Notes: generated from the letters alone by a model not told the origin. Numbered from the stretch's first letter, positions 1 through 8,834 are shown. The stretch: 26,199 nt of DNA from Lentisphaerota bacterium (GCA_022837245.1 JALHHX010000013.1:1-26199); one strand, 5' to 3'. Numbers and translations: made by a program.

Positions 1-106
1 TCAGCTCAACTCATAGAGGTCGTAGTCCGGGTTGCCCGCTGATCGTGGAAGGGCTGTCGCACGACCCATGAACAATACGAGAACTCAACACTCACAAGAA
101 ACCTAG
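1..106. other. Left edge, unresolved sequence before the first gene
   Basis: No convincing gene can be placed here. On the minus strand a short reading frame ends with a stop at the very edge (TGA complement at 1-3) and spells a peptide ending NPDYDLYELS, which looks protein-like, but it is closed upstream by an in-frame stop within about 85 bases. It may be the tail of a decayed gene. On the plus strand two short frames run in from outside and stop at 42 and 71. Confidence 0.3.
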
Positions 107-1153
107 GTGAAAAACATCGGCAAACTGCATCTCACTCCATCGGAGCACCATCTGCACCTCATGGACACGATCAAGCCCGCCCTGGCATACGACGGCGGGG
201 ATGTGGTGAATTGGCAACGCAAGTTGCGGCGCAAGCTGAAGCAGCTCGTTGGGGACACCCCCGCCGAACGCGTGCCGCTCAACACACGCCGGCTGTGGAA
301 GCGGGAGACCCCCTTGGGAACGATCGAGAAAGTCGTCTTCACCGCCGAACCACATGCCGACGTTCCCGCGTTCGTTTGCCTGCCGAAGGGCTGCAAACCA
401 CCCTATCCTTTCATGATCTGCCTGCAGGGGCATTCCACCGGCATGCACAAGTCGATCGCTGTGGACCGCGACGACAATTCACTGCCCCACGAAGTGGCGG
501 GCGACCGCGACTTCGGCCTTGGCTGCATGCTCCGCGGAATCGCCGCGCTCTGCATAGAACAGCGTTCGTTCGGCGAACGCCGCGAGCTGCGGCAGAAACA
601 GATATCCCCGCACGGGTGCCACGACGCCACCATGCAGGCGCTCATGCTGGGGCGCACGCTGCTCGGGGAGCGCGTCTACGATGTCGACCGGGGAATCGAC
701 TACCTCGCGGAGCGCGGCGACGCAGACATGGGCATGGTCGGAGTCATGGGCAATTCGGGCGGCGGCACTGCGAGCCTATTCTCGGCGGCACTGCTTCCGC
801 GCATCGCATACGCCATGCCCTCATGCAGCTTCTGCACATTCCGCGATTCGATCATGTCGATCTACCACTGCGCCGACAACTACATCCCCAGCCTGCTCAA
901 GGAGGCGGAGATGGCGGACGTGATGGGTCTCTTCGCCCCCAAGCCCGTGGTTCTCGTGGCGGGGCGCGAGGATACGATCTTCCCTTTCAAAGGTACACAG
1001 CATGCCTTCCGCGCTTTGAAGAAAATCTACAGAGCAGCCGACGCAGCGGACCGCTGCCACCTAGTAGTCGGCCCCGAAGGCCACCGTTTCTACGCCGACC
1101 TTGCCTGGCCTGTCATGATCAAGGAAATCAATAGGTTGAGAGCCCGGAAATAG
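107..1153 (+). CDS. Alpha/beta hydrolase, acetyl-esterase / Abhydrolase_7-like
   Basis: 348-residue serine hydrolase of the alpha/beta fold, similar in layout to the large acetyl xylan esterase or dienelactone hydrolase-like proteins found in glycan-degrading bacteria. The nucleophile elbow GNSGG lies at residues 215-219 (Ser217). The likely acid is Asp289 in GREDT and the likely base His326 in GPEGHRF, in the expected order and spacing. The oxyanion region is ICLQGHSTG near residue 104. No signal peptide is visible, so it is probably cytoplasmic. The start is a GTG at 107 with only a weak ribosome binding site; no earlier start fits. It stands alone: the next gene has its own promoter 25 bases downstream. 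The substrate is unknown; an ester on a sugar is a reasonable inference from the neighbouring carbohydrate genes. Confidence 0.85.
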   Translation: MKNIGKLHLTPSEHHLHLMDTIKPALAYDGGDVVNWQRKLRRKLKQLVGDTPAERVPLNTRRLWKRETPLGTIEKVVFTAEPHADVPAFVCLPKGCKPPYPFMICLQGHSTGMHKSIAVDRDDNSLPHEVAGDRDFGLGCMLRGIAALCIEQRSFGERRELRQKQISPHGCHDATMQALMLGRTLLGERVYDVDRGIDYLAERGDADMGMVGVMGNSGGGTASLFSAALLPRIAYAMPSCSFCTFRDSIMSIYHCADNYIPSLLKEAEMADVMGLFAPKPVVLVAGREDTIFPFKGTQHAFRALKKIYRAADAADRCHLVVGPEGHRFYADLAWPVMIKEINRLRARK

Positions 1154-1177
1154 AGAATAATTCATGGCTCTGATTGG

Positions 1178-1206
1178 TTGAAGACGAGTTGTCATTATTG
1201 TATAAT
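1178..1206 (+). promoter_or_regulatory. Sigma70-type promoter for the nfeD-flotillin pair
   Basis: TTGAAG (1178-1183) and a perfect TATAAT (1201-1206) are separated by 17 bases. Transcription would begin near 1213, about 48 bases before the NfeD-like start at 1261. This rules out the longer open frame that begins at 1174 as the real protein. Confidence 0.65.
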
Positions 1207-1260
1207 CACCGACGTGTCATCACCTTGGATAATCGTTCACAAACAATTGGGAGGCGGATC

Positions 1261-1827
1261 ATGTTTGCGGATCTCTCTGGAATGGAAATGTTTTTCATGT
1301 TCTGCGCCGTCGTCGGTGGCGGAGTGTTCATACTGCGCTCAGTGCTCATTTTCACGGGGCTGGGCGGCGACGACATGGCGCTCGACGCCGATGCCGGCGA
1401 CGTGGATATCGGCGACGACTCCGCCGCCGACTTCAAGATGGTCTCGGTGCACGGCCTGACGGCGTTTTTCCTGATGTTCGGCCTCGTCGGGTTCATGATC
1501 CTCAGAAGCGACGGCGGGACGCTGGCGGCCGTCGCGCTCGGCGCCCTGGCGGGCCTGGCCACCATGTTCATCATCGCGAAACTCTTCAGCTCCTCGCGCA
1601 AATTGCAGAGCGACGGCACGATCTACCCCGGGGAAGCCGTGGGCACCTTGGGGACCGTGTACCTGGAAATTCGGCCCGGTCAGATCGGCAAAGTCCAGAT
1701 CAACGTGAAGGGTGCCAGCAAGATCTTCGACGCGCGAGCAAGTGACGCGACGGCGAAACTCTCAACTGGCGACCCTGTGAAGGTGGTCGAGGCCGGTGAC
1801 ATGTTGATAGTGGAAAAGGCAAACTGA
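1261..1827 (+). CDS. NfeD-like membrane protein with C-terminal OB fold
   Basis: 188 residues. Three hydrophobic segments are visible (about 10-32, 64-82 and 86-108), followed by a soluble C-terminal domain (about 120-187) with the TIYPGEAVGTLGTVYLEIRPG pattern typical of the OB fold in short NfeD and YqiJ-like proteins. An acidic Asp-rich loop (about 37-58) joins the first two membrane segments. ATG 1261 is chosen because GGGAGG (1249-1254) lies 6 bases before it. The gene is 28 bases ahead of a flotillin; the NfeD-flotillin pairing is conserved in many bacteria, where the two act together in membrane microdomains. It probably helps to place or regulate the flotillin. The short form lacks the ClpP-like protease domain of long NfeD proteins. 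Confidence 0.8.
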   Translation: MFADLSGMEMFFMFCAVVGGGVFILRSVLIFTGLGGDDMALDADAGDVDIGDDSAADFKMVSVHGLTAFFLMFGLVGFMILRSDGGTLAAVALGALAGLATMFIIAKLFSSSRKLQSDGTIYPGEAVGTLGTVYLEIRPGQIGKVQINVKGASKIFDARASDATAKLSTGDPVKVVEAGDMLIVEKAN

Positions 1828-1855
1828 AAACCAAAACGAAAACAAAGCAGGCAAA

Positions 1856-3439
1856 ATGAATACAACATTGCTTATAGTGGCTGATGGCGCCCAGACTCTA
1901 ATGAGTTTCGCAGTTGCGCTGGTGGTTATAATATTTGTGACGGTCATAGCGATCGCGCGGCTCTACAAACGCTGCCCGTCGGACCGCATCCTCGTCATAT
2001 ACGGCAAGGTCTCCGGCAACAGGTCTTCCCATTGCATACACGGGGGGGGGGCGTTCATTATCCCGCTGATACAGGACTACGCCTACCTGAGCCTCACCCC
2101 GATGACGATCAGCATCCCGCTCCAGAATGCGCTGTCGTTTCAGAACATCCGCATCAACGTCCCAAGCACATTCACCGTGGGCGTGAGCACCGACCCTTCC
2201 ATAATGGTCAACGCCGCAGAACGCCTGCTCGGCCTCAAACCACCTGCAATCGAGGACATGGCGAAAGAGATAATCTTCGGCCAGCTCCGCCTCACGGTGG
2301 CGTCGCTCACCATCGAGCAGATCAACCAGGACCGCGAGAGCTTTTTGATCGAAATACGCAAAAACGTGGAGCCGGAGCTCAACAAGATCGGTCTGAACCT
2401 AATCAACGTCAATATCACCGACATCACCGACGAGTCGACCTATATCGAGAGCATCGGCAAGAAGGCGGCGGCGGAGGCCATAAACAAGGCCAAGATCGAC
2501 GTCGCGCACCAGACCAAGCTCGGAAATATCGGCGAAGCGGAAAACGCCAAGGAGATGACCGTCCGCGTCGCCGAGAACGTCGCAGAAGCCGAGAAGGGCA
2601 AGAAGCAGGCCGAGGCTGGCCAGCGCGTCTACGTGGCCGATCAGGAAACGGCGGCGATGGTTGGCGAGTCCGAGGCCACGAAACTCCGCGAAATACGCCT
2701 CATGGAGAATTACGCGGCCGCCGAGAAGGGCAAAATGCACGCTATCGCCGACCAGCGCATCTACATAGCGGAACAGGAGTCGACGGCAGTCGATGGCGAA
2801 AACACCGCAAAAGCGCGGATCGCGGATTCGAACGCAAAACTGGCTGTGCGTCAGGCCGAGGCGCAGCGCCTCGCAGAGGTCGCGAAGCGCCAGGCCGAAG
2901 TCGAGATACAGAAAGCGCAGTACAAAGCGGAATTCGAACGCCTCAACGCCTCGGAAGTGGCGCAAAAGGAAATCGACAAGCAGAAGATGGTCATAGACGC
3001 CGAAGCAGAGGCCGAGCGCATCCGCAAGGTCGCCAAGGGCGAGGCCGACGGCGTGCTCTACAAGTACCAGGCGGAAGCGCAGGGCGTGCAGACCCTGCTC
3101 GAAAGCAAGGCCGAAGGCTACCGCAAGCTAATCGAGAGCGCCGCTGGCGATGCCAGCGCCGCCGCAACAATGCTGATGATCGAGAAACTGGAGCAGATTG
3201 TCGCCCGCCAGACGGAAGCGATCAGCAATCTTAAGATCGACAAGGTCACGGTTTGGGACTCCGGCAGCGGCGATTCCGGCAAAGGTTCTTCCACCGCGAA
3301 TTTCCTATCAAGCCTGATGAAATCGCTCCCGCCCATGCAGGACGTCGCGGCGATGGCCGGCGTGGAGCTACCATCGTACCTTGGCAAAATAAAGGACGAA
3401 ACCGCAAAGGGAGACACTGGAGGAACCAAAGCCGAATAG
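1856..3439 (+). CDS. Flotillin-family (SPFH/band 7) protein, YqiK/FloT-like
   Basis: 527 residues with the full flotillin layout: an N-terminal membrane segment (about 15-36), an SPFH domain (about 37-205) including the family signature HGGGAF at 62-67, a long Ala/Glu-rich coiled coil (about 200-425), and a C-terminal region ending in the LPPMQDVAAMAGVELP segment (about 491-506). Flotillins form oligomeric scaffolds in membranes and order lipid domains. Within the coiled coil a 44-residue unit is repeated: AEKGKKQAEAGQRVYVADQE near 245 and AEKGKMHAIADQRIYIAEQE near 289. HGGG is encoded across a run of ten G (2042-2051), a possible slippage site. The start ATG at 1856 has a weak GCAGG upstream. 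It follows the NfeD-like gene and is probably co-transcribed from the promoter at 1178. Confidence 0.95.
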   Translation: MNTTLLIVADGAQTLMSFAVALVVIIFVTVIAIARLYKRCPSDRILVIYGKVSGNRSSHCIHGGGAFIIPLIQDYAYLSLTPMTISIPLQNALSFQNIRINVPSTFTVGVSTDPSIMVNAAERLLGLKPPAIEDMAKEIIFGQLRLTVASLTIEQINQDRESFLIEIRKNVEPELNKIGLNLINVNITDITDESTYIESIGKKAAAEAINKAKIDVAHQTKLGNIGEAENAKEMTVRVAENVAEAEKGKKQAEAGQRVYVADQETAAMVGESEATKLREIRLMENYAAAEKGKMHAIADQRIYIAEQESTAVDGENTAKARIADSNAKLAVRQAEAQRLAEVAKRQAEVEIQKAQYKAEFERLNASEVAQKEIDKQKMVIDAEAEAERIRKVAKGEADGVLYKYQAEAQGVQTLLESKAEGYRKLIESAAGDASAAATMLMIEKLEQIVARQTEAISNLKIDKVTVWDSGSGDSGKGSSTANFLSSLMKSLPPMQDVAAMAGVELPSYLGKIKDETAKGDTGGTKAE

Positions 3440-3498
3440 GCAAAAGCGGGCGATTTAACGAGTCAGTCCGTCTCTTGAGGTCAAGCGGCTGGAAACAC

Positions 3499-4030
3499 AT
3501 GCCAAGGCTTGTCGATCCGGCGGTTGTGCTTGTCTTTGCCTCCTTGGTCTCCGGGGCGATGGCAGAGGTTAAAATGCAGTTTTATTCTCATCGTGGGGAG
3601 TCGCAGGACGCACCGGAAAACACAATGGCGGCGTTCTACCTGTCACTGGCACGTGGCGCCGACGGTTTCTAGTGCGGCGTCCACCTGACTCTAGACCGGC
3701 ATCTCGTCTGCATCCACGATCCCACTACAGGGCGCGTCACGGGGCAGGGTTAAAACCTCAACGTCACCAATTCAACTTTGAGTCTGCTTCAAGCGCTGAA
3801 TGTTGGTGCCTGGAAGGGGCCGGGGTATGCCGGCGAGCGGATTCCGCTTCTGTCGGAGGTTTTGGACTTGGCTCGTGACGGGTGCAAAATCATTGTCGAG
3901 ATCAAGCAGGACGCCGCGTCTGGCGTAATTCCATATATTCGTGACGAAGTGCTCACCCACCCTCAAGCGGCACCGGAACGCATCGCCTTCATAAGCTTCA
4001 ATGCGGACTCCGTTTCGGCGACCCGCGATG
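3499..4030 (+). pseudogene. Decayed glycerophosphodiester phosphodiesterase, 5' part
   Basis: Reading frame 3499 onward gives a signal peptide (VLVFASLVSGAMAE) followed by clear GDPD sequence: FYSHRGESQDAPENTMAAFY, then LVCIHDPTTGR, then RIPLLSEVLDLARDGCKIIVEIKQD and RIAFISFNAD. Two in-frame stops interrupt it: TAG at 3670-3672 and TAA at 3751-3753. The first stop replaces the glutamate of the catalytic E-x-D motif, and the aspartate of that motif reads as glycine (GF-stop-CGVH), so the active site is lost even with read-through. Similarity ends near 4020-4030, about halfway through a normal GDPD of 250-300 residues, and the frame then changes into an unrelated tail. In a functional form this would be a secreted enzyme that releases glycerol 3-phosphate from phosphodiesters. 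Confidence 0.85.
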
Positions 4031-4396
4031 ATGAAAGATCATGTTTACAGCGCACTGACACCACCATCCTGGCTGGAACAGCATCCAGCCCTTCTCGCGT
4101 CCGCCGGGAACGATTACCGCGTTGCGGGATTGTCCAAGACTGGGAAGTTCGATGTATACGGACGCGAAATGTCCGTTTGGGAAGACTACGTAGCCGGCAC
4201 ATAACCCACCAACCCCGCTTCTCGTCTTCGCGTTTTTGTTGAAATGAAAGACGGCTCGCCGGTGCCGGGGTGGGAACCCGATTTGGGGAAAGAGCGCGTA
4301 TACACAATCTGGGGCCAGCCTGATCTCGCGTCCGCTTGGACCACTCCAACCGACTCCGCCACGCGCTTCTTCCGAATTGGAGTTTCTTTGCCCTAA
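4031..4396 (+). pseudogene. Remnant of the C-terminal tail of a large secreted protein
   Basis: In a different frame from the GDPD remnant, the sequence reads PSWLEQHPALLASAGNDYRV, then GREMSVWEDYVAGT, a TAA stop (4202-4204), and continues in the same frame with PTNPASRLRVFVEMKDGSPV, ERVYTIWGQPDL and TRFFRIGVSLP before a final TAA at 4394-4396. From memory this order, with WEDYVAGTDPTN in place of the stop and a final RFFRV tail, is a module at the C-terminus of large surface proteins in Kiritimatiellota. The internal stop sits where an Asp codon is expected. This is the 3' end of a different gene, joined to the GDPD remnant by a deletion or rearrangement around 4020-4060. Confidence 0.65.
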
Positions 4397-4409
4397 TTGT
4401 CGCTGTGGG

Positions 4410-6590
4410 CTAATTTTTCGCGGGATCGATTTTGAAGAAGCGACAAGTGTTGGCTTCGATCTGGAGCTCGACCCCCGATTCGAACAGCCGTGCTTGGTCT
4501 TCAGTCCAAGATTCGCCTGAGCTAAGGTCGACGATTCCGTATTGCGCAGTCTGCCGCAAGAGCAAAGCATTGGCGCAAAGCTTGACCTTTGCCGTTACTT
4601 TATCGTCGGACGTGTTTGCCAAAAGCAGCACCAGGCTGTCTTCGCTGTCGTAAGCCGCGCATTTGACGGAGCATGTGCCAGTCGAGGCGACTTTGTTGCG
4701 CCAGTCGAGGAAGCGGGATCCATCCATGTTTAGTTTCTTCAGCGGTGCGAACATGACGATGTCCAGCGCACTTGCGCGCCACGGAGCCACGCCAGTCAGG
4801 AGGCACTGTAGGTTGCGCTTGCGGAAAATCGCCACCGGCGCTTTTTTATCAATGCAACCGCCGGTTATGACGCCGCGCGGACGGGCGCCTACGAAGTTCC
4901 ATTCGAATGGGAGTTCTCGGAGTTTCGGGACGCCATCCGAAAGGTGCCCGGTGCCCCATTCCATGCCAAGCACGTGGCTTGCGAAGTTCTCCGTGGCCAT
5001 GCACGGGTTCATCGTGTTGTGGATTATGGCGAGCCCTCCGGGGCCGACGAATTCGCGCGTCAATTCCATGAGTTCGATAAGCTCGTCGATGTCCCAGTGA
5101 GCCACGGGAGAGTCCTTCAAGTCCGCGAAGAGCCCGCCCTTGTCGTTGAAATACCCGTCCGGGCACTTGCGGTCGGAGTGTGCCGGATTGTTGCAGAAAA
5201 TTGCCTGGTTCCAATCGTAGTAAACCCCGTCAATTTTGTGGTTGGCGCTGACTCTCTCCACCGATTTCTTGAACCAATCCGACCAGCCTGAGCGGAGGCA
5301 CATCTGCGCCCCGTATTCATCGCCTTCGTAAAGGTTGTGAACTTGTGTTTTGCCATCTGGAAGTCGTGCCCATTCTTGGCCGTGTTCTCTATATATGTCC
5401 GTTGTCGGGTGGAGTTCTTTGTTGGAGAAATACGTCGTCACCCGGATGCCGTTTTCGCGGCATGTTTTCAGGACTCGGTCGAATTCCGCCATGTCCTCAG
5501 GGCCAAACGGCGGGTACGAGCCGTCGCGCCAGAAGAGCCCGTCGTGGAACGTATCGCCATCGTGGTGGAAGTGGGCGGTGGCCACGCCGTCGGCAGCCCA
5601 TTTCTTGATTGTCGCCTCCGTGGGCCAGTTTTTGCGGTTGAACGACTCGTGTATGAATGGCTTAGCCGCGCGTCCTGAGATAATCGGGATCCCAATGCGA
5701 TAGTCCAGCGTGAGTTTCCCTTTGAAAACGGCCTTCTTCTTCTGCAAGTCTTTGCGCGGCATTTTGAGGGCGCACACTTGCATCTCGACGGCCTTGCGCG
5801 GTTGGGTGACCGAACCGATGTTGAGCCATCCGTGCCCGATTTCGCCGCAGACTCCGTACGTCCACTGCGCGAGATCGGACGACATGAACCACTCGATGCC
5901 TTCACGCCCGGGGTTGCCAAAAACAACATGGCGCGGCGCGTAGCAACTCCAGTACGGGTAGTCGTTGGCGCGACCTGGATCAAGATGGCCCCATTGCGAT
6001 TCGCCGCAGTGGGTGGGATCGCACGCGGGGCTTCCGGCGCGCACTCCGAAGTGCGAGATGTCAGGACGTAGCTTCCACTGATGAGCCATGATCTGCGCCA
6101 CGTCAAAACCGGAGGCCGGGAATAAGAACTGGCGCTTGACGCGTATGTATCCCCAGCGGTATTCGTAGACTGTGCGGATTTTAACAGGGGAGTCTGTAGC
6201 CTCCCCAACTGTCGGGCGCAGGCCCGAGGTCATGACGACCGTGGCGTATTTGCCGTCGCGCGTGATTTCGCACTCCAGGGCGGGGGCGTTGACGTCGCTA
6301 AGCGTCGTCTTCCAATCGGCCGTCGTCACGGCGCATGATATGGGCTCCGTGAGCATATTCTCGCCAGTCCCGCGAAACAGGATGATCGAGGAGATCGCAC
6401 CGCCTTTCGTCAAGTCGTGCGTAACTTCGTAGAATCGCGTCTTAAGGCGTACCGTGCCAGCCGGGTCATCGCGCTCGACTTCGTAATTTTCCGGAGTGGT
6501 TCCATCGACTGGCAAAGGTGGCAGAGTGGGGACTCTGTCAAACATGTCTTTCCCGGCGTCTTTGCAGCAACCTCTGTTATTTCCGCTCAT
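4410..6590 (-). CDS. Uncharacterised glycoside hydrolase-like protein (TIM-barrel type)
   Basis: 726 residues, no signal peptide. I do not recognise a numbered family with certainty. The N-terminal third (about 35-300) looks like a beta-sandwich (VTHDLTKGGAISSIILFRG resembles the substrate-binding start of many sugar hydrolases). The middle (about 310-600) reads like a TIM barrel, with NGIRVTTYFSNKELHP near 380, MCLRSGWSDWF at 430-440 and IDGVYYDWNQ at 453-462, where Asp459 is a candidate nucleophile as in GH36/GH31-type barrels. The end (about 625-720) looks like a beta domain. It follows a GH42 gene by 19 bases in the same direction, so the pair probably acts on one oligosaccharide in the cytoplasm. 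Start is ATG 6590 with AGGA about 11 bases ahead; Met16 is a possible alternative. Confidence 0.75.
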   Translation of the reverse strand: MSGNNRGCCKDAGKDMFDRVPTLPPLPVDGTTPENYEVERDDPAGTVRLKTRFYEVTHDLTKGGAISSIILFRGTGENMLTEPISCAVTTADWKTTLSDVNAPALECEITRDGKYATVVMTSGLRPTVGEATDSPVKIRTVYEYRWGYIRVKRQFLFPASGFDVAQIMAHQWKLRPDISHFGVRAGSPACDPTHCGESQWGHLDPGRANDYPYWSCYAPRHVVFGNPGREGIEWFMSSDLAQWTYGVCGEIGHGWLNIGSVTQPRKAVEMQVCALKMPRKDLQKKKAVFKGKLTLDYRIGIPIISGRAAKPFIHESFNRKNWPTEATIKKWAADGVATAHFHHDGDTFHDGLFWRDGSYPPFGPEDMAEFDRVLKTCRENGIRVTTYFSNKELHPTTDIYREHGQEWARLPDGKTQVHNLYEGDEYGAQMCLRSGWSDWFKKSVERVSANHKIDGVYYDWNQAIFCNNPAHSDRKCPDGYFNDKGGLFADLKDSPVAHWDIDELIELMELTREFVGPGGLAIIHNTMNPCMATENFASHVLGMEWGTGHLSDGVPKLRELPFEWNFVGARPRGVITGGCIDKKAPVAIFRKRNLQCLLTGVAPWRASALDIVMFAPLKKLNMDGSRFLDWRNKVASTGTCSVKCAAYDSEDSLVLLLANTSDDKVTAKVKLCANALLLRQTAQYGIVDLSSGESWTEDQARLFESGVELQIEANTCRFFKIDPAKN

Positions 6591-6609
6591 TTTAGGTTTT
6601 TCCTATCGA

Positions 6610-8772
6610 TTACTTGTTTTTGGGTTCAGCGGTCCACTCGAAGATTCGGTACGCCGGATCGGAGACCGAGATTTCGAAGGAGCCGTCCTCTTGGCGTTTA
6701 ATCGTCTTGCCCGAAGTCCATTCCTTTACTTCGCCAGTGCCGGCGTCGGCCGGTCGAACTGTGAGCTTCTTCGCGCTTCCTGCGTTGAAAACGAAGAAAA
6801 GGCGTTTCTTCCCGCTCAAGCCGGTACGTACTGCGAGGCCGTCCAGGCTTGTTCCCGACTCTACCTTCCAGTCGGGAAGTGCCCCGGCGTTCTCCGCGAG
6901 CGTCCAGAGCAGTTGCTCGAAACCTGGATATGCCTTCGCATTGTAGCTGTTGGCGGGGAAAGATCCCGACATTACGAACCGGCCCTTGCCGGCCTTGAGC
7001 TCCACGAGCATCGCGTCGCCTTCAGCATCCTTTGCGATGACGCGCGCGTTTTCCGGCGCGGCGATGCCGATACTCCACAGTCCGCTGCCGCCGAGGCTGA
7101 TCGCCGGGCTTCCGGGCCACGTTCCGGCGGGCACTTCGCAGGAAGCGTCGATATGCGCGCCGCGCCGCCGTGTCTGTCCAATGCCGAGTTGGCCGAGTAG
7201 CGCCCGTCTTTCGGGACGGTCCACCATGAACCCGTTTTCCAGAAAGAGGCCTGTCCCGGCTTCGCTGAACACCCAGCCCCCGCGCTTCATGAAGGCCAAT
7301 ATCGCCTCCACGGCATCTTCCTTCAAGCACAAGGCGGCAGGCAGAAGAATCAGCTTGATGTCCTCGGGTATTGACAGACGCCTTCCGTCGAGGAGATCGA
7401 ACGGGAGACGCTGACGCTCAAGCGCTGAAAGGCATCCGTTCAGGCTGTGAGTAACGGCGTATGTGTTGTGTTCGCGCGTGGCGAGCGCAATCATGGCGCT
7501 GTCGGAATCGAACACCACGCCGATGTTGGCGACGTCAGGCACATATTTGCCGAGAGCGTCAGAATGTGCGTCAAGCAACTTGCGCGTCGCGCGTATGCCT
7601 TTCTTGCGGTCCCCGGCCAGGCCGTCCTGACCGTCTATTCCGTAGCCGCCTGATTCCACGCCCCAGATCTCATCGCGCCACGACCAGTACAGCACCGTCT
7701 TCGCGCCGCGGCCGACCGCCTGCCACGTCCAATACTGCTGCTGCGCGCCGCTGACGGCGGTGCCGTATCTAAATCCCTGGTTGAAAGCACCCCCTTGCAT
7801 TTCGCTTTCCCACATGGGCTTGGGGCGCGCAACCGAGCGCGTCACCTCGAGCCAGATTCCAAGGAGCGCGTTGTCGAAGCCCGCCCACGCGGGAAAAGCG
7901 CTCGTGCCGAACGCGTCCAGTTCCGGGGCAGTGTCGAAATCGTTTCCACGCGAGAACGGGATTTCCTCTCCGTAGCTGCGATTCGCCGAGACCGGTCCGC
8001 CTGTGTGCGCCGCGATGACGTGGTCGGGATCGCCCTCGCGCAGCGCGTCGCGCCGCCATATTCCCATTTCGTGTGATCGGTGCGCCATGAACCGGAACCA
8101 GTCAAGCACTGAAGGGATCAGGCAGCTGCGGCTCCTTGCGGGAAGCACGTCCTCCCAATTAGTCAGCCTTTGCCCCCACGCCTCGCTTAGAGCTTCGATT
8201 GATCCGTAACGGGCGCGGAGCCAGACTCGGAAGGCGTTGATCGTCGCGGGGCAATAGCATACCCAGCGGTCGCTGCAGCAGGCCCAACGCGTTTCGTTCC
8301 AGCAATCCCAAGCGGCAAGCGCTGGCGCGTTGCGGTAGCGTTTGGCGAGTTCGCGCATGAACCTTTTTGAGAGCGCTAGGATTTCCGGGTGGTCCGTGCA
8401 CTGCCCTGGGGTGAGCCCTGGCAGGCATTCCTCGCGCGGTGTTCCGCGTATCGGCTGGCCGAACTCGTCAAGCATGCGCGTATGCGGGTATGCCCTTGGA
8501 AGCCAAAACGGCTGCAAGTCGGTGATCGTACTAATCACGACCCTCATCCCGTTTTTATCGGCGAGGTCGACGATCCTGTCGTAATCATCGTAGACAAACC
8601 TTCCCTCGGCGGGTTCCATCCAGCCCCACACGGCCCAAAGTTGCACCGTGTTGAGCCCGGCGTCTTTCATTCGTTTGATATCTTCTGGCCAATCATCCGC
8701 GCGCGGGGTCGGGGGTCTGTAATACTGCGCGCCGAACAGCAAGGGGACCTCGTTATCATGCTCCGTTTTCAT
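6610..8772 (-). CDS. Beta-galactosidase, glycoside hydrolase family 42
   Basis: 720 residues. The N-terminal barrel starts with GAQYYRPPTPRADDWPEDIKRM and LNTVQLWAVWGWMEPAEGRF, the standard GH42 opening. The acid/base glutamate is Glu160 in AWDCWNETRW; the nucleophile is Glu322 or Glu324 in KPMWESEMQGG. A trimerisation-like domain follows (about 410-600; IGVVFDSDSAMIAL) and then a C-terminal beta domain. GH42 enzymes remove terminal beta-galactosyl residues, usually from imported oligosaccharides; no signal peptide is present, which agrees with a cytoplasmic role. Several cysteines cluster near 168-174 (ACCSDRWVCYC), like the zinc-binding cysteines in some GH42 enzymes. ATG 8772 has GGAG nine bases upstream. 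It is first in a two-gene unit with the uncharacterised hydrolase at 4410-6590. Confidence 0.92.
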   Translation of the reverse strand: MKTEHDNEVPLLFGAQYYRPPTPRADDWPEDIKRMKDAGLNTVQLWAVWGWMEPAEGRFVYDDYDRIVDLADKNGMRVVISTITDLQPFWLPRAYPHTRMLDEFGQPIRGTPREECLPGLTPGQCTDHPEILALSKRFMRELAKRYRNAPALAAWDCWNETRWACCSDRWVCYCPATINAFRVWLRARYGSIEALSEAWGQRLTNWEDVLPARSRSCLIPSVLDWFRFMAHRSHEMGIWRRDALREGDPDHVIAAHTGGPVSANRSYGEEIPFSRGNDFDTAPELDAFGTSAFPAWAGFDNALLGIWLEVTRSVARPKPMWESEMQGGAFNQGFRYGTAVSGAQQQYWTWQAVGRGAKTVLYWSWRDEIWGVESGGYGIDGQDGLAGDRKKGIRATRKLLDAHSDALGKYVPDVANIGVVFDSDSAMIALATREHNTYAVTHSLNGCLSALERQRLPFDLLDGRRLSIPEDIKLILLPAALCLKEDAVEAILAFMKRGGWVFSEAGTGLFLENGFMVDRPERRALLGQLGIGQTRRRGAHIDASCEVPAGTWPGSPAISLGGSGLWSIGIAAPENARVIAKDAEGDAMLVELKAGKGRFVMSGSFPANSYNAKAYPGFEQLLWTLAENAGALPDWKVESGTSLDGLAVRTGLSGKKRLFFVFNAGSAKKLTVRPADAGTGEVKEWTSGKTIKRQEDGSFEISVSDPAYRIFEWTAEPKNK

Positions 8773-8805
8773 AGTTGGTAACTCCGTGTTTAATAGATGC
8801 GCCCC

Positions 8806-8834
8806 ATTATATACCCGTGCGAGCCAATAAGCAA
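8806..8834 (-). promoter_or_regulatory. Promoter for the GH42 operon
   Basis: On the minus strand TTGCTT (complement of 8829-8834) and a perfect TATAAT (complement of 8806-8811) are 17 bases apart. The start codon at 8772 is about 34 bases beyond the -10 box. The promoter sits between the end of the TonB-like gene and the GH42 gene, so the glycosidase pair is likely regulated separately from the upstream motor genes. Confidence 0.6.

Noticed and set aside
1174..1260. The longer N-terminus of the NfeD-like protein from the GTG at 1174
   Set aside because: It would start upstream of the -10 box at 1201-1206; ATG 1261 has a strong ribosome binding site and begins right before the first membrane segment.
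2032..3234. A 400-codon frame overlapping the flotillin gene on the same strand
   Set aside because: Arg/Gly/Asp-rich frame-shifted shadow of the flotillin coiled coil.
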